DNA of 64,000 bases from Longitalea arenae (GCF_016924755.1 NZ_JAFFJX010000013.1:121389-185388), one strand, 5' to 3'. Positions 54,026 through 63,877 are shown, counted from the stretch's first letter. A program made the numbers and translations. Notes: generated by a model not told the origin, from the letters alone.

Positions 54026-55615
54026 ATGCCATATAATGAATTGATGTTTGGACGATCGGAAATATTTGAGGTGATTAATGCAGAAAAAGAAGATGGGAAG
54101 GTGTTAATTTATGTCAGAAGTAAGCAATCGGGAAGTAATTGCCCAAATTGTAATGAATTAAGCTCCCGTTTACACAGTTATTATACAAGAAAGATTATGG
54201 ATTTGCCACTGGCAGGTAGCCAAACCTGGTTAATTCTCCATGTAAGAAAGTTTTATTGCCTTAATGTCAATTGCATCCGAAAAGTATTTGCAGAACGGTT
54301 TTCGGGGCATATAGTCGCCCGTAAAACAGTTACGAAACGAGTAAATGAAAAGTTTTTAAAAATTGCTTCGTTAATGGGAGGAAAGGGAGGTGTTCGAATA
54401 TGTCAATTAATGAATAGGCCGACCAGCAGTTCGACCTTAATTAGATTAATACATCAGCAACCCCTTGAGCAGAGCACTGTTCCTAAGGTATTGGGTATTG
54501 ATGACTGGGCTTTTAAAAAGGGCTCTCGATATGGTACAATTATCGTAGATCTTGAGAAGCGAAAAATAATCGATTTGTTACCTGATAGAGAAACTGTTTC
54601 AGTTGAAGGATGGCTAAAAGCACACCCCGGTGTTGAAATTGTAAGTCGAGACCGGTATTCTAATTTTGCCAATGGTGTAAAAAAAGCATCTCCATTCATT
54701 AAGCATGTCGCCGACCGTTGGCACCTGCTTAAAAACCTGGGTGATGCAATGCAAAAAGCATTGGATAGAAATATTGTTAGTTTAAAAGCTGCCAGGCAGC
54801 GAATGAGCTATCAAGCGAATAACGAAGTTCAACCTCAACCCGTTGTGAGAAAAGAAAATGAAATAACTGAGAATGGCGTGATAGCCAAAAAATTCCATCA
54901 AGTGAAGCAAATGTTGTTCGATGGTAATAGTATTAAAAAAATTGCAAGGGATACCGGCGTAACTAGGATTACTATCAGAAAGTGGAAGTCATTTGACTTT
55001 CTGCCCCCCAAGAGGTCACCCAGAATGACCAACATGCACCTTTATGATGAAGCAGTAAGTAAAATGCTGGATGAAAATCCAAGGATGGAAACAAAGGAAG
55101 TCTTAGAGAAAATTACAGAAATGGGGTACAAGGGATCAACAACAATGTGCTATGAGAATGTCAGAAAATTGCGCGAAGGAAAAATAAATAATACTACGAA
55201 TCAGTTGCCAACGATATTCTGGGTGCCATCTAAAGCCAGCAATCTCTTTTATATTGATAGACGACGCTTATCAAAGGAAGAGAAATTGTTTATTAATACC
55301 CTATGCACGGAGAGTAAGGAAATCAAAAGAGCTGCAAAACTCATACGGCAATTCAAAAGCATGCTCAAGAAAAAAGACGGTTCAATGTTAAATGCATGGA
55401 TCAAAAATGCTATATCATCAAACGTCAAAGAAATCAAAGGATTTGCAAAAGGATTACTTTCTGATTTCGAGGCAATCGAAAATGGCGTAAAATTACCATG
55501 GAGTAAGGGCCCGGTAGAAGGCCTGGTTAATAAGTTGAAAATATTCAAGCGTCAAATGTACGGTAGGGCGAGTTTTGAGCTTTTAAGAAAAAGATTAGTA
55601 AACCACCAAGCTTGA
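54026..55615 (+). CDS. ISL3-family transposase (529 aa)
   Basis: Full-length DDE transposase. N-terminal zinc-finger (SNCPNCNELSSRLHSYY and FYCLNVNCIRKVF), HTH segment, then the DDE domain with KVLGIDDWAFKKGSRYG, EIVSRDRYSNFANG and VADRWHLLKNLGD, and a C-terminal SKGPVEGLVNKLKIFKRQMYGRA, all usual for ISL3. No frameshift or stop. The element ends were not located. The largest intact transposase in the window, so probably the most recent arrival here. Confidence 0.9.
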   Translation: MPYNELMFGRSEIFEVINAEKEDGKVLIYVRSKQSGSNCPNCNELSSRLHSYYTRKIMDLPLAGSQTWLILHVRKFYCLNVNCIRKVFAERFSGHIVARKTVTKRVNEKFLKIASLMGGKGGVRICQLMNRPTSSSTLIRLIHQQPLEQSTVPKVLGIDDWAFKKGSRYGTIIVDLEKRKIIDLLPDRETVSVEGWLKAHPGVEIVSRDRYSNFANGVKKASPFIKHVADRWHLLKNLGDAMQKALDRNIVSLKAARQRMSYQANNEVQPQPVVRKENEITENGVIAKKFHQVKQMLFDGNSIKKIARDTGVTRITIRKWKSFDFLPPKRSPRMTNMHLYDEAVSKMLDENPRMETKEVLEKITEMGYKGSTTMCYENVRKLREGKINNTTNQLPTIFWVPSKASNLFYIDRRRLSKEEKLFINTLCTESKEIKRAAKLIRQFKSMLKKKDGSMLNAWIKNAISSNVKEIKGFAKGLLSDFEAIENGVKLPWSKGPVEGLVNKLKIFKRQMYGRASFELLRKRLVNHQA

Positions 55616-55719
55616 CGAAGAACCAGCATCACCGGAATGATCCTAAACTGTTCTAGCTAGTATTTGATCCGACAGTTTGAGGATTTTTTCTTTTTAGTTT
55701 TATAGGGTCAGGATATATT

Positions 55720-55875
55720 TTATGCTGCAGGTGGGACATCCTGTAGCATTTTTTGCTTTGCTAAAGGTAAGGTTTCTAAAAATGTTTGCATAGGAGTTCT
55801 GCCATAACAGTATTTGCCAGAGTGCGTACGCTGGTTATTATACTCTTCTAACCACAGATGTAGATCACGGTCCAT
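55720..55875 (-). pseudogene. IS481-type transposase C-terminal fragment
   Basis: Matches the end of integrase-core transposases: DLHLWLEEYNNQRTHSGKYC and GRTPMQTFLETLPLAKQKML. Upstream residues of the longer open frame do not match, and the IS21 terminal repeats begin there, so the element was cut by IS21. Confidence 0.7.
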
Positions 55876-56132
55876 GGTATCCCCCCAATACGTTTCATGG
55901 TAACCCCTCGATACGTTGATGGTAACCCCGCCTGCTTTTAGTTGAATGTTCCAATTTGTCTCTTTGAACCCATCTTTTTCTCCCACTTTTGCAAGTTTCA
56001 TTATTTTTTTCTGCACTGTCAATACGGCACATGGTACCCCCTTCAGAAGCATCTTCGTATTATGGTTATTACGGTGATTGGCACCCCCTGTGGAGTACTG
56101 ATCCGACTTAATACGGAGCATGGTAACCCCTC
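55874..56132. repeat. IS21 left-end multiple TGGTAnCCCC repeats
   Basis: Five or more copies of TGGTAnCCCC or close variants (first at 55874, last at 56121-56130). IS21 elements have several transposase-binding repeats at each end; these mark the left end. No matching set was found at the right side of istB, so the right end is missing. Confidence 0.75.
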
Positions 56133-56202
56133 TGTCAGAAGGTTCAAAAGCGTCAGCGCAATTGTATTCATTTGCCCCTATTTAGAAACATAAACAGGGG
56201 AA

Positions 56203-57771
56203 ATGGCTCAAAAAGCAGTTGATATGAATCAGATCAAACAAGTTTGGCAATTAAGACAGGACGGTGTTGCCATTAAAGAAATTGCCCGTAGAACAGGTAT
56301 TAGCCGCAAGACGGTAAAAAAATATCTGCGCAAAATGGAGCCCATCGATGCCGGTGAGGATCCATACCCTGGCAGCGATAAGGAGCTGGCATCCGTTGTT
56401 TATAATAGCGATTATACGCTCATACGTGGTAAACGATTCGAAGCCCTGCTGGCTCATTTTACGCTGGCGCAGCACGAGCTGCATAAAACCGGCGTGACCA
56501 AACAGTTGCTTTGGATCGAATATTGCCAGGGACATAAAAATCCCTATGGATATACGCAGTACTGTTTGCTGTTTAGAAAATTTTTGAAAGACAGCGACCC
56601 CGCTTTCCACTGGGAATATAATCCGGGAGAGTTTATACAAGGCGATTTTGCAGGAAAGAAACTCAGCTATGTAGACAGGCAAACGGGTGAAGTGATTATG
56701 TGCGAAGTGTTCATTGGTGTATTACCTTTTAGCGGACTGATCTTTTGTATTGCAGTGTCATCACAAAAGACAGCTGACTTTGCCCATTGCATCAATGAAT
56801 GCCTCAAATACATTGCCGGGGTTACAAAAACCATCCTGTGTGACAATTTTAAAACGGCCGTAAAGCGCGCTGATAAATACGAACCAGCATTTACAGATCT
56901 TTGTAACCAGCTCGCTGAACACTACAATACTACGTTCAGCGCTACACGCCCGGCAGAGCCTAAGGATAAGGCAATGGTAGAGAAAGCAGTGAACATTGTT
57001 TATACAAATATCTATGCCCGTTTACGCAATGAAGTGTTCCACAGTATCGAATCGCTTAATCATCACATCCGCCTGCATCTGGACACCCTTAATCGCAAGC
57101 CGTATAAGAACAGTTCAGAAAGCCGCCTGGATATATTTATGCGCCAGGAACAGCCCGTTTTAAAGGCACTGCCTTCCCAGCCATACCAGGTGAAAAAAGG
57201 CAAACAGGTAACCGTTCAGACCAACTATGCTGTCCAACTCCCCGATAACAAGCATTATTACACAGTCCCATACCAGTACGTTGGATGTAAAGTTTGGCTG
57301 AGTTATGATAGCAGGACCCTGGAAGTATTCTACCAAAATGAGCGCATTGCGTTCCATGTCCGTAGCAGTAACGAACCTAAGTTTAACCGCATCCACGAAC
57401 ACATGCCATCCAACCATCAGCATATGGTTGAATTACGAGGATGGACTGTAGAACAGTTGCTCACAAAAGCCGGCTGGGTAGGCGAATATACCAGGCAAGC
57501 GGCCGACCGACTGCTCCATGGTAGCATATATCCGGAACAGAACTTCAAGACCTGTCACGCCATGATACGCTTACAAGACTTATACGGCAAAGATCGTCTG
57601 GAAGCAGCTTGCCGCCGGGCTTCCAACGTTCCCAGGCCAACATTGAAAATGATCCGTAATATTTTGGAAGCAGGGCTGGATAAACAACCATTACTTTTTA
57701 ATGAAGAGCAGGATGAACCAGAACAATTACCTGATCATGAGAACATAAGAGGACCTGAAAATTACAAATAG
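56203..57771 (+). CDS. istA: IS21-family transposase IstA (522 aa)
   Basis: Integrase of the IS21 family. N-terminal HTH (VWQLRQDGVAIKEIARRTGI then KTVKKYLRKM), DDE catalytic core with the three acids in FIQGDFAGKKLSYV, ILCDNFKTAVKRAD and KAMVEKAVNIVYTN, and a C-terminal beta domain. Open throughout, so it may be functional, but its partner istB is broken. A hairpin lies in the gap between the two genes. Confidence 0.95.
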   Translation: MAQKAVDMNQIKQVWQLRQDGVAIKEIARRTGISRKTVKKYLRKMEPIDAGEDPYPGSDKELASVVYNSDYTLIRGKRFEALLAHFTLAQHELHKTGVTKQLLWIEYCQGHKNPYGYTQYCLLFRKFLKDSDPAFHWEYNPGEFIQGDFAGKKLSYVDRQTGEVIMCEVFIGVLPFSGLIFCIAVSSQKTADFAHCINECLKYIAGVTKTILCDNFKTAVKRADKYEPAFTDLCNQLAEHYNTTFSATRPAEPKDKAMVEKAVNIVYTNIYARLRNEVFHSIESLNHHIRLHLDTLNRKPYKNSSESRLDIFMRQEQPVLKALPSQPYQVKKGKQVTVQTNYAVQLPDNKHYYTVPYQYVGCKVWLSYDSRTLEVFYQNERIAFHVRSSNEPKFNRIHEHMPSNHQHMVELRGWTVEQLLTKAGWVGEYTRQAADRLLHGSIYPEQNFKTCHAMIRLQDLYGKDRLEAACRRASNVPRPTLKMIRNILEAGLDKQPLLFNEEQDEPEQLPDHENIRGPENYK

Positions 57772-57835
57772 AGATCAAGACGATGAAACACTCATAATAC
57801 ATGCCAGCCCCTGACGCCTGCGGCGGGCTTGCACT

Positions 57836-57902
57836 GGAGGAAGCACAGGATTTTACCTCTAATATTTTATGATGATTTTATTAAGCAATCCTATGCTTCC
57901 TC
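57836..57902. other. Inverted repeat between istA and istB
   Basis: Arms ggaggaagcacaggatt (57836-57852) and aatcctatgcttcctc (57887-57902) are complementary but for one or two positions. It may restrict read-through from istA into istB, limiting the amount of the ATPase. Confidence 0.55.
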
Positions 57903-57944
57903 GAGCGCCAAACATTTATCTAATCAATTTAAAAATCAACATCA

Positions 57945-58276
57945 ATGAACACAACACAAAGCCTCACGCAAATGGAGAATCTGAAGTTAACAGGCATGGC
58001 TGCCAGTTATCGTTCGCAATTGGAGCTACCCGTTAATCAGCAGTTAGAAGGACACGAACTACTGGCTCATCTACTTCAGGCTGAACAATTACACCGAACG
58101 AATGAACGCATGGAATCGCTGTTAAAATCTGCCAGGTTACGATATAACATCACAGCCCAGCAGATAGACTGCAGCACCGACCGAAACCTAACAAAAGCTT
58201 CTTGGGCCAGCTTACTGGAAGGCAATTACATCAAGGCTGGGGAAAATTTATTGATTACTGGCGCAACTGGCTGTGG
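57945..58276 (+). pseudogene. istB: istB 5' part, interrupted at the P-loop
   Basis: First part of the IS21 helper ATPase: MNTTQSLTQMENLKLTGMAA to the start of the Walker A motif (LLITGATGCG). It is cut there by the recombinase element. The remaining part resumes at 61788. A one-base extra also exists in the second part, so the gene is broken twice. Confidence 0.9.
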
Positions 58277-58304
58277 TTATGTAAAGTTCAGGATTATGTA
58301 AAGT
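58275..58304. repeat. Left terminal inverted repeat of the RIT-type element
   Basis: Thirty bases with TTATGTAAAG twice (58277 and 58294). An inner palindrome joins 58293-58308 with 58344-58359 (ATTATGTAAAGTAAAT arms, perfect). Matches the right repeat at 61730-61759 in reverse complement. Confidence 0.85.
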
Positions 58305-58369
58305 AAATACTGCAATGCATTGTAATACAGCAATACGATCACGATTTACTTTACATAATTTTTCGATCA

Positions 58370-59383
58370 TTAGAAGTTCCTCAGCCAATCGATTAGACTT
58401 TCATTGTTATTCCATTCCGGCACTTCGTTATTCATAACATCGCTGTATGCTTTTTCAATGGCTTCCCGCTTATGTTTCGAGTCGACTCTTGCATAAACTT
58501 CTGTTGTTTGAACTGATTCATGGCCAAGGATGTCTCTAATGTAAACCAGATTTACACCTGCCTGAAGTAAATGCATAGCTTTAGAGTGTCGAAGAGAATG
58601 ACAGCTGATTTTATCTGGTATAAGCGATTGATTTTTATTCCGCGCCATATCAGCATATCGTTGCAGTACATGACCCACTCCGGCTCTTGTTAATTTTTCT
58701 TTTCGAGTATTAAAAAATAAAGGATATAAATTGGCTTGTGGTTCAAATAATTTATTTTTCTGCATGTAATATTTTAAATGAACAACCTCCTGCTCCATTA
58801 GAGGAACGATTCTGGCCTTATTCCCTTTTCCAATAAGTTTAATAGTAAATGGTTTATCCAGCCGAAGGGACGATGGTGTCAAGTCAATAATTTCCTGCAC
58901 CCTGGCTCCCGTATCATACATTAGCGCAAGCATCGCAAGATCCCGAGCACCTTTTCTGGATAATTGATCAGGTTGCAGAAGAAGTAATTTGATCCCATCT
59001 ACAGTTAAATAATTAATAACTTCTTTTTTGGCTTTCTTTACCTTTATAGACAAAATTTGTTGCCATTCATTTAGCCGATCAGGTTCCCTATACTGCATAA
59101 ATTTAAAAAAGGAATGGATTGCCGCTAGCCTTACATTACGCGTAGAGTCACTATTCTTTCTTGTTTGCTGGAGCCAATCCAAAAATTGAACAATCGACTC
59201 CCGGCTACAATGACCGAGACTAAGCTTCTGCACTTTTACATTTTTCTGAGTGTTCATAAATTCGATAAATAATATAAATGTCATTTTATAAGATGATATT
59301 GTATTATAACTCATGCCTCTTTCAGCAGGGAGATATTTACTTAAAAAGTCAGTGAGGCTTTTAGAAAAATCAGTTGGCTTCAT
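58370..59383 (-). CDS. Tyrosine recombinase, third gene of the trio (337 aa)
   Basis: Tyrosine site-specific recombinase: core-binding N-terminal domain (FLDWLQQTRKNSDSTR), catalytic Arg in YDTGARVQEIID, HSLRHSKAMHLL box, GH in LGHESVQTTEVY with the nucleophilic Tyr. Starts four bases within the end of the preceding gene (ATGA overlap). Complete. Ends 11 bases after the inner palindrome of the left end. Confidence 0.9.
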   Translation of the reverse strand: MKPTDFSKSLTDFLSKYLPAERGMSYNTISSYKMTFILFIEFMNTQKNVKVQKLSLGHCSRESIVQFLDWLQQTRKNSDSTRNVRLAAIHSFFKFMQYREPDRLNEWQQILSIKVKKAKKEVINYLTVDGIKLLLLQPDQLSRKGARDLAMLALMYDTGARVQEIIDLTPSSLRLDKPFTIKLIGKGNKARIVPLMEQEVVHLKYYMQKNKLFEPQANLYPLFFNTRKEKLTRAGVGHVLQRYADMARNKNQSLIPDKISCHSLRHSKAMHLLQAGVNLVYIRDILGHESVQTTEVYARVDSKHKREAIEKAYSDVMNNEVPEWNNNESLIDWLRNF

Positions 59384-60360
59384 TTTTCGATTAGATGATA
59401 GATTTCTGGAAATAAAAAAGGAAAGGCTTCACTTGTTTTTGCGATGATCGAAGGAAACATTTCAGCAGTCAACCTGATATATTTATCGGTTGCGCCTATT
59501 GATTGATGCCCCAAATAAGTGGATAACACTGGCAGAGAATAATATAAATCTACTCCTGCCTCTGCCATATTTGCCAGCGTGTGTACACTAAATGTATGGC
59601 GTAAATCATGTAGCCGGGGTCCTAATCCTTTTCCGGCATGTGGTATTTTTGCCTTATATAATACACGCCGGAACCATTTGTATGCGGCGTGTATATTACA
59701 GGCAGAACCATCTGGATTAATGAACAAACGATTGCTGTCATTTATAATCGGGAAGTTTTGTCGATAGTCTAAATACTCTTTGCATACCTTACATAGAGAG
59801 TCAGAAATAGGCACCAGTCTTTCTTTCCCATTTTTAGTATATCGTAGTACAAGATATTTTGCCTTGATATTTATATCGTCACAGGATAAGGAAAGCGCTT
59901 CACTTACACGTAATCCTGTTCCATATAATAATCGAAGTAAGGCAGGTATAATAAAAACTTTTGAGGTTAGATTAAGTCGCGTTCCTTTAAGTTGATCACT
60001 TGCTTTAAACAATAAGGCTATTTGATCTTTCGTAAAGATATATGGAGTGAAGTTTTTACTTAGCTTGGGTAAATCCGGTATGTACGACTGATAACCAAGC
60101 GTATTTAAAAATGATGAGAACCCTCTTATGACTTGTATTCTGGAGTATCTCGTTTTAGGGGATTCATGCGGACGCTTTTTATACCAGGCATCTGATAATT
60201 CCTTTGATATTCCGATAGTCGATTCTTCTCTTGATAAAACAAGTTTATCAAATTGACTAAAAATATATTCCGGGTCACGATATTTATAACCCAGACTTCT
60301 TTTAAGAGTAATATATTCTTCAAAGAGAGGACCATATTCGCTGTAATAAAATTTTCTCAT
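59380..60360 (-). CDS. Tyrosine recombinase, second gene of the trio (326 aa)
   Basis: Second recombinase, with YGTGLRVSEALSL, HDLRHTFSVHTL and GHQSIGATDKYIRL giving Arg, His-x-x-Arg, His and Tyr. Starts one base before the end of the first gene and overlaps the third by four bases, so the three are translated as a chain. Complete. Confidence 0.9.
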   Translation of the reverse strand: MRKFYYSEYGPLFEEYITLKRSLGYKYRDPEYIFSQFDKLVLSREESTIGISKELSDAWYKKRPHESPKTRYSRIQVIRGFSSFLNTLGYQSYIPDLPKLSKNFTPYIFTKDQIALLFKASDQLKGTRLNLTSKVFIIPALLRLLYGTGLRVSEALSLSCDDINIKAKYLVLRYTKNGKERLVPISDSLCKVCKEYLDYRQNFPIINDSNRLFINPDGSACNIHAAYKWFRRVLYKAKIPHAGKGLGPRLHDLRHTFSVHTLANMAEAGVDLYYSLPVLSTYLGHQSIGATDKYIRLTAEMFPSIIAKTSEAFPFLFPEIYHLIEK

Positions 60361-61655
60361 TATTTGTGCCCTCCTTTTTGTTGGTAAAATGATGACGGTA
60401 TTAAATCAACCTCAAGTGCGCACTGCCTAAGCGCATTTATATCGATACGCATGTAATACATGGTCGACTCCGAACTGCTATGACCCAATGCCTCAGAGAT
60501 AACCGGCAATGTTGTTTTATTGGAAAGTAATTTTTCTGCAAAGCTATGACGCAATGCGTGTGGCCCATGTTTTCTATTCCCTATTTTAATGCCTGCACGC
60601 TTTAAATTATACCGAACGAGTCCACCGACGGAAGATTTTTCTATTCTATCATGTGGTGCTAATAACTGCAAAAAACAGTATGGTTCGTCAGAAACAGGTC
60701 TGCCATATTTCATATAATCAATTATGGCATTTCCTATTTCAGGTAAAAGTGGAAGAGTAATATGTTTTTTCGTTTTTACCTGGTTAAACTCGATAATGTT
60801 CTTTTCCCAAATAATATTTTCAAATTTAAGAGCGACTATATCGGATGTTCTAAGACCAAGTTTTGTTGCCAGAAGCAATATTGCGTAATCACGCTTACCA
60901 ACAGGACTGGATCGGTCTATAGAACCAAGCAATGTTGTGACCTCTTCTTTAGAAAATACAGATGGAAGCTTCGGTTGCTTGTCATAATTTACCCTGGGTA
61001 CAATTATAGAATAATTTGATTCAATCAGTGACTGATCAAATAAGTGCCTCAAATAGCCCTTTAAAATGCCTAGAGCAATTGATTTACTTGCCAGCAGATG
61101 AGGAGAGATGCTTCTCGTGAATGAAAGTATATCATGTTTGGATATTTCATTTATCTTTTTAATTCCCTTTTCATTTAAATGAAGAAGAAACCTGTTGAGG
61201 TACAGATAATAATTATGTATGGTTGCTTTGGAAAGATTAAGTAATGCCTGTCTGCGGGTAATATATTCCAGCATTGATTCTCCAATTACACCAGTAAATA
61301 TTTTTGGTGGATTTCGTTGAGTGCCCTTTAATACTTTACCAGTTTCCTGAAATTCATGCAGCGCCTCAATAAGATTGACCATGTTTTTCCCGGAATAGCG
61401 AAGGGATCTATATTCGTATTTTCCAAGGGTTGATGTAAAAAACATTTCCGAAACAGATCGATCAAAATATTTGATCTTATGCGTTAACATGAACGCTTTA
61501 ACTTTCTTCCATTGCCGATTATAATAATGGACAGTACTATCTGCTCTGTGAATACTCCGTAGATAATCACTAAATAATGCAATTACTTCATCGATGGTTT
61601 GTTTTTTCTTAGCCATTACATATTTTTTACGTTCCAGACAAAATCGTCTCTTCAA
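60360..61655 (-). CDS. Tyrosine recombinase, first gene of the trio (431 aa)
   Basis: First and longest recombinase. N-terminal SAM-like domain (IALFSDYLRSIHRADSTVHYY), then ATKLGLRTSDIVALKFENI, HALRHSFAEKLL and GHSSSESTMYYMRID with the catalytic Tyr. Start may be 61655 or an ATG at 61616 (MAKKKQTIDE). Complete. It lies next to the right end, so the promoter is probably in the 70-bp segment before the repeat. Confidence 0.85.
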   Translation of the reverse strand: MKRRFCLERKKYVMAKKKQTIDEVIALFSDYLRSIHRADSTVHYYNRQWKKVKAFMLTHKIKYFDRSVSEMFFTSTLGKYEYRSLRYSGKNMVNLIEALHEFQETGKVLKGTQRNPPKIFTGVIGESMLEYITRRQALLNLSKATIHNYYLYLNRFLLHLNEKGIKKINEISKHDILSFTRSISPHLLASKSIALGILKGYLRHLFDQSLIESNYSIIVPRVNYDKQPKLPSVFSKEEVTTLLGSIDRSSPVGKRDYAILLLATKLGLRTSDIVALKFENIIWEKNIIEFNQVKTKKHITLPLLPEIGNAIIDYMKYGRPVSDEPYCFLQLLAPHDRIEKSSVGGLVRYNLKRAGIKIGNRKHGPHALRHSFAEKLLSNKTTLPVISEALGHSSSESTMYYMRIDINALRQCALEVDLIPSSFYQQKGGHK

Positions 61656-61729
61656 TGTAAAAAATAATGTAAAGTGTTATGAGGTAAAGTTTAGGAGCCA
61701 GCGTTGATTTACAAAAGGTTGTAAAAATT

Positions 61730-61787
61730 GCTTTACATAATCCTAAGCTTTACATAACCTGATTTATGCAAAGTTTTACATAAATCA
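61730..61787. repeat. Right terminal inverted repeat and palindrome of the RIT-type element
   Basis: The 30-bp repeat (61730-61759) is followed by a 28-bp palindrome (61760-61787: TGATTTATG, 10-bp middle, CATAAATCA), which looks like a tyrosine recombinase crossover site. istB resumes directly after it. Confidence 0.8.
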
Positions 61788-62244
61788 GGCAAGAGTGCGA
61801 TAGCGTGTGCCTCTGGGACATCAGGCATGTATAATGGGTATTAAAACACGCTACTTTAACTTGAACCGGTTAATTGAAACGATCAACATGGCCAAGACAG
61901 ATGGAAGCTACGTTAAGCTATTAAACCAACTGGAAAAAGTACCCTTGATCATTCTTGACGACTTTGGCTTACAGCATATCAACAAAAACATAAAGCTGGC
62001 ATTACTCCAAATAATGGAAGACCGGTATGAGAAAAAATCAATCATCATTACTTCTCAATTACCCGTATCAGCCTGGCATGATTACCTGGATGAGCCAACC
62101 TTGGCCGATGCAATTCTTGACAGACTGACAGCCAAATGCCATCGAATCGAATTGAGGGGAGAGTCCAGAAGTATCCCTCCGGGAAGTTTAAAAAGCACAA
62201 ACAGCCAAGCATCTAAATTTACGGTTACCAAAACTGAAATTTGA
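61788..62244 (+). pseudogene. istB: istB 3' part, frameshifted
   Basis: Resumes at GKSAIACA, the rest of the Walker A motif, then one extra base shifts the frame before LGHQACIMGIKTRYFNL. It continues with the Walker B LIILDDFGLQ and SQLPVSAWHDYL to the stop. The tail beyond HRIELRGES differs from usual IstB ends (often a short Arg/Lys-rich tail). No right-end repeat follows. Confidence 0.85.
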
Positions 62245-62558
62245 TGCTGGAAGCCAAAGTATCCAATCCCAAACGAACCGCCCGGGAAATGTTTTCCCTG
62301 ATACAAGAGCAGCAATCCGGGGAATTGCCTGTAAAAGCATTCTGCGAGCTGAAAAAAGTATCGGAAGCTTGTTATTACTATTGGCGAAAAAAATACATGA
62401 ATCATGCAAAGACAGTTGGCAGGCCGCAAGCAGAAAGTTTTAGCCTGTTGCAACTGGAGGCCGATGAACATAAGGGCGCCGAATTATTCGCGGAATATAA
62501 TGGACTAAAGCTGTACAAGGAGGTGCCTGTAAGTTATTTAAAAGAGTTAATGCGTTAA
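62244..62558 (+). CDS. tnpA: IS66-family accessory protein TnpA (104 aa)
   Basis: Small HTH-like accessory protein of IS66: RTAREMFSLIQEQQSGELPVK then FCELKKVSEACYYYWRKKY. Its start ATG overlaps the istB stop (tgATG), so no IS66 left end lies between them. It is followed directly by TnpB and TnpC, the usual order. Confidence 0.85.
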   Translation: MLEAKVSNPKRTAREMFSLIQEQQSGELPVKAFCELKKVSEACYYYWRKKYMNHAKTVGRPQAESFSLLQLEADEHKGAELFAEYNGLKLYKEVPVSYLKELMR

Positions 62559-62560
62559 GG

Positions 62561-62920
62561 GTGTTACAAATTAACCATGCCAGCCGGTACCTGCTGTATC
62601 ATAAATGGACCGACATGCGCAAAAGCTTTGATGGGCTGTGCGGGCTTGTAACGAACGAGTTGAACATGGCGATTAAACTGGGTGATATTTTTATCTTTTT
62701 CAACAAACGCCAGACGCATGTGAAACTACTTCATTGGGAAGGTGATGGATTTAGCCTGTATTATAAACGACTGGAATCAGGAACTTTTGAAATGCCAGGA
62801 TGTATGCAGGCAGGAACGCATAGTGTTATCAGTAGCAGGCAGCTTATGCTCATCTTGCAGGGCATCTCTCTGAAAAAAGCGCACTACCGAAAGCGATATA
62901 TTGCCGCCGGAACCCGCTGA
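62561..62920 (+). CDS. tnpB: IS66-family accessory protein TnpB (119 aa)
   Basis: Matches IS66 Orf2: ASRYLLYHKWTDMRKSFDGLCGLV, then IFIFFNKRQTHVKLLHWEGDGF and YYKRLESGTFE. GTG start two bases after the TnpA stop. A 168-bp gap to TnpC holds no gene. Role in transposition accessory to TnpC. Confidence 0.9.
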   Translation: MLQINHASRYLLYHKWTDMRKSFDGLCGLVTNELNMAIKLGDIFIFFNKRQTHVKLLHWEGDGFSLYYKRLESGTFEMPGCMQAGTHSVISSRQLMLILQGISLKKAHYRKRYIAAGTR

Positions 62921-63088
62921 GAATTGAATCATTCGCATTGGGGAGTTTACTAGAGTTAAGTACGCTATTGTGAAGGCCTTGATTTTTTAAAATCAGTTTT
63001 TTGCCCTGGGTTATCCACGTTTGCGCTGTATAACTTTTGTGCCGCTCATCACTGGGCAATACCTTCTGGCTGTTCTATCTTTGGAACA

Positions 63089-63877
63089 ATGGCAGCCGGA
63101 AGCGAACACATCAACTACAAAGAGCTGTACGAAGCATTATTACAAATGAATCAGCAACTGCTGCAAAACAATCAGCAGCTGCAAACCTCCAACGAAACAT
63201 TACACGCTCAATTACTCACGCTTCAATACCAGATACAACGGCTTACCAAACTTGTTAAAGGCTTCAAATCTGAACGATTTGTGCCATCAGGTACGTCGCA
63301 ACAGCAAAGGGAATTGGACCTTGTATTTGAAGAAGCGGCGGCCAGCACAAAGCTGGCTGAGGTTCAAAAGATAAGCTATACAAAAGTAAAAAAGCCGTCT
63401 GCCGTAAACCAGCCTGAGAAGGGTTTGCCCGCGGACCTTAAGAGACTAGTTACTGTTATAGAGCCCAAAGAAGATGTAAGCCATTGCGAAAAGGTGGGCG
63501 AAGAAGTTATTGAAACCCTGGATTACAAGCCTGGGGAGTTAATAGTGAATCGCACTGTTATTCCTCAATATCGATGTAGTGTAGAAAATAAATCAGGCGC
63601 TACCCGCCTGGTTCAAGGCAATCGTCCAACCCGGGCTATTCAAAGATCAATTGCCGATCCCGGACTGTTAGCGCTGATAATTATTGATAAGTTTATAGAT
63701 GCCTTACCACTAAACCGCCAGTTGGAAAGGTTCAAGCGCCATGGCATACAAATACCATACAGCACAATAGCTGATTGGGTACGACTTGTGGCAGAAGCCA
63801 TAGAACCGCTGGCAGAAGCGCTTTTACGAGAAATGTGGCGTTATAATTACTGGCATGCAGATGAAACCGGAATGTAA
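63089..63877 (+). pseudogene. tnpC: IS66 transposase TnpC, truncated after the first catalytic Asp
   Basis: N-terminal coiled coil (QMNQQLLQNNQQLQTSNETL), a zinc-finger-like segment (SHCEKVGEEVIETLDY ... RTVIPQYRCS) and the first DDE motif (YWHADETGM), then stop. IS66 transposases are about 500-530 residues, so roughly half is missing. The break coincides with the start of new DNA at 63878, so another element has probably entered here. Confidence 0.9.

Larger units (their letters stand above)
58275..61788. mobile_element. Three-tyrosine-recombinase element (RIT type) in istB
   Basis: A 3.5-kb insertion bounded by 30-bp imperfect inverted repeats at 58275-58304 and 61730-61759 (27 of 30 positions agree), each with two direct TTATGTAAAG sites, plus a 28-bp palindrome (TGATTTATG ... 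CATAAATCA) at the right. It carries three overlapping recombinase genes in one direction, the arrangement known as recombinase in trio. Confidence 0.85.

Noticed and set aside
58275..61788. Tn554-like transposon
   Set aside because: All three genes encode tyrosine recombinases; Tn554 has two recombinases and a smaller TnpC.
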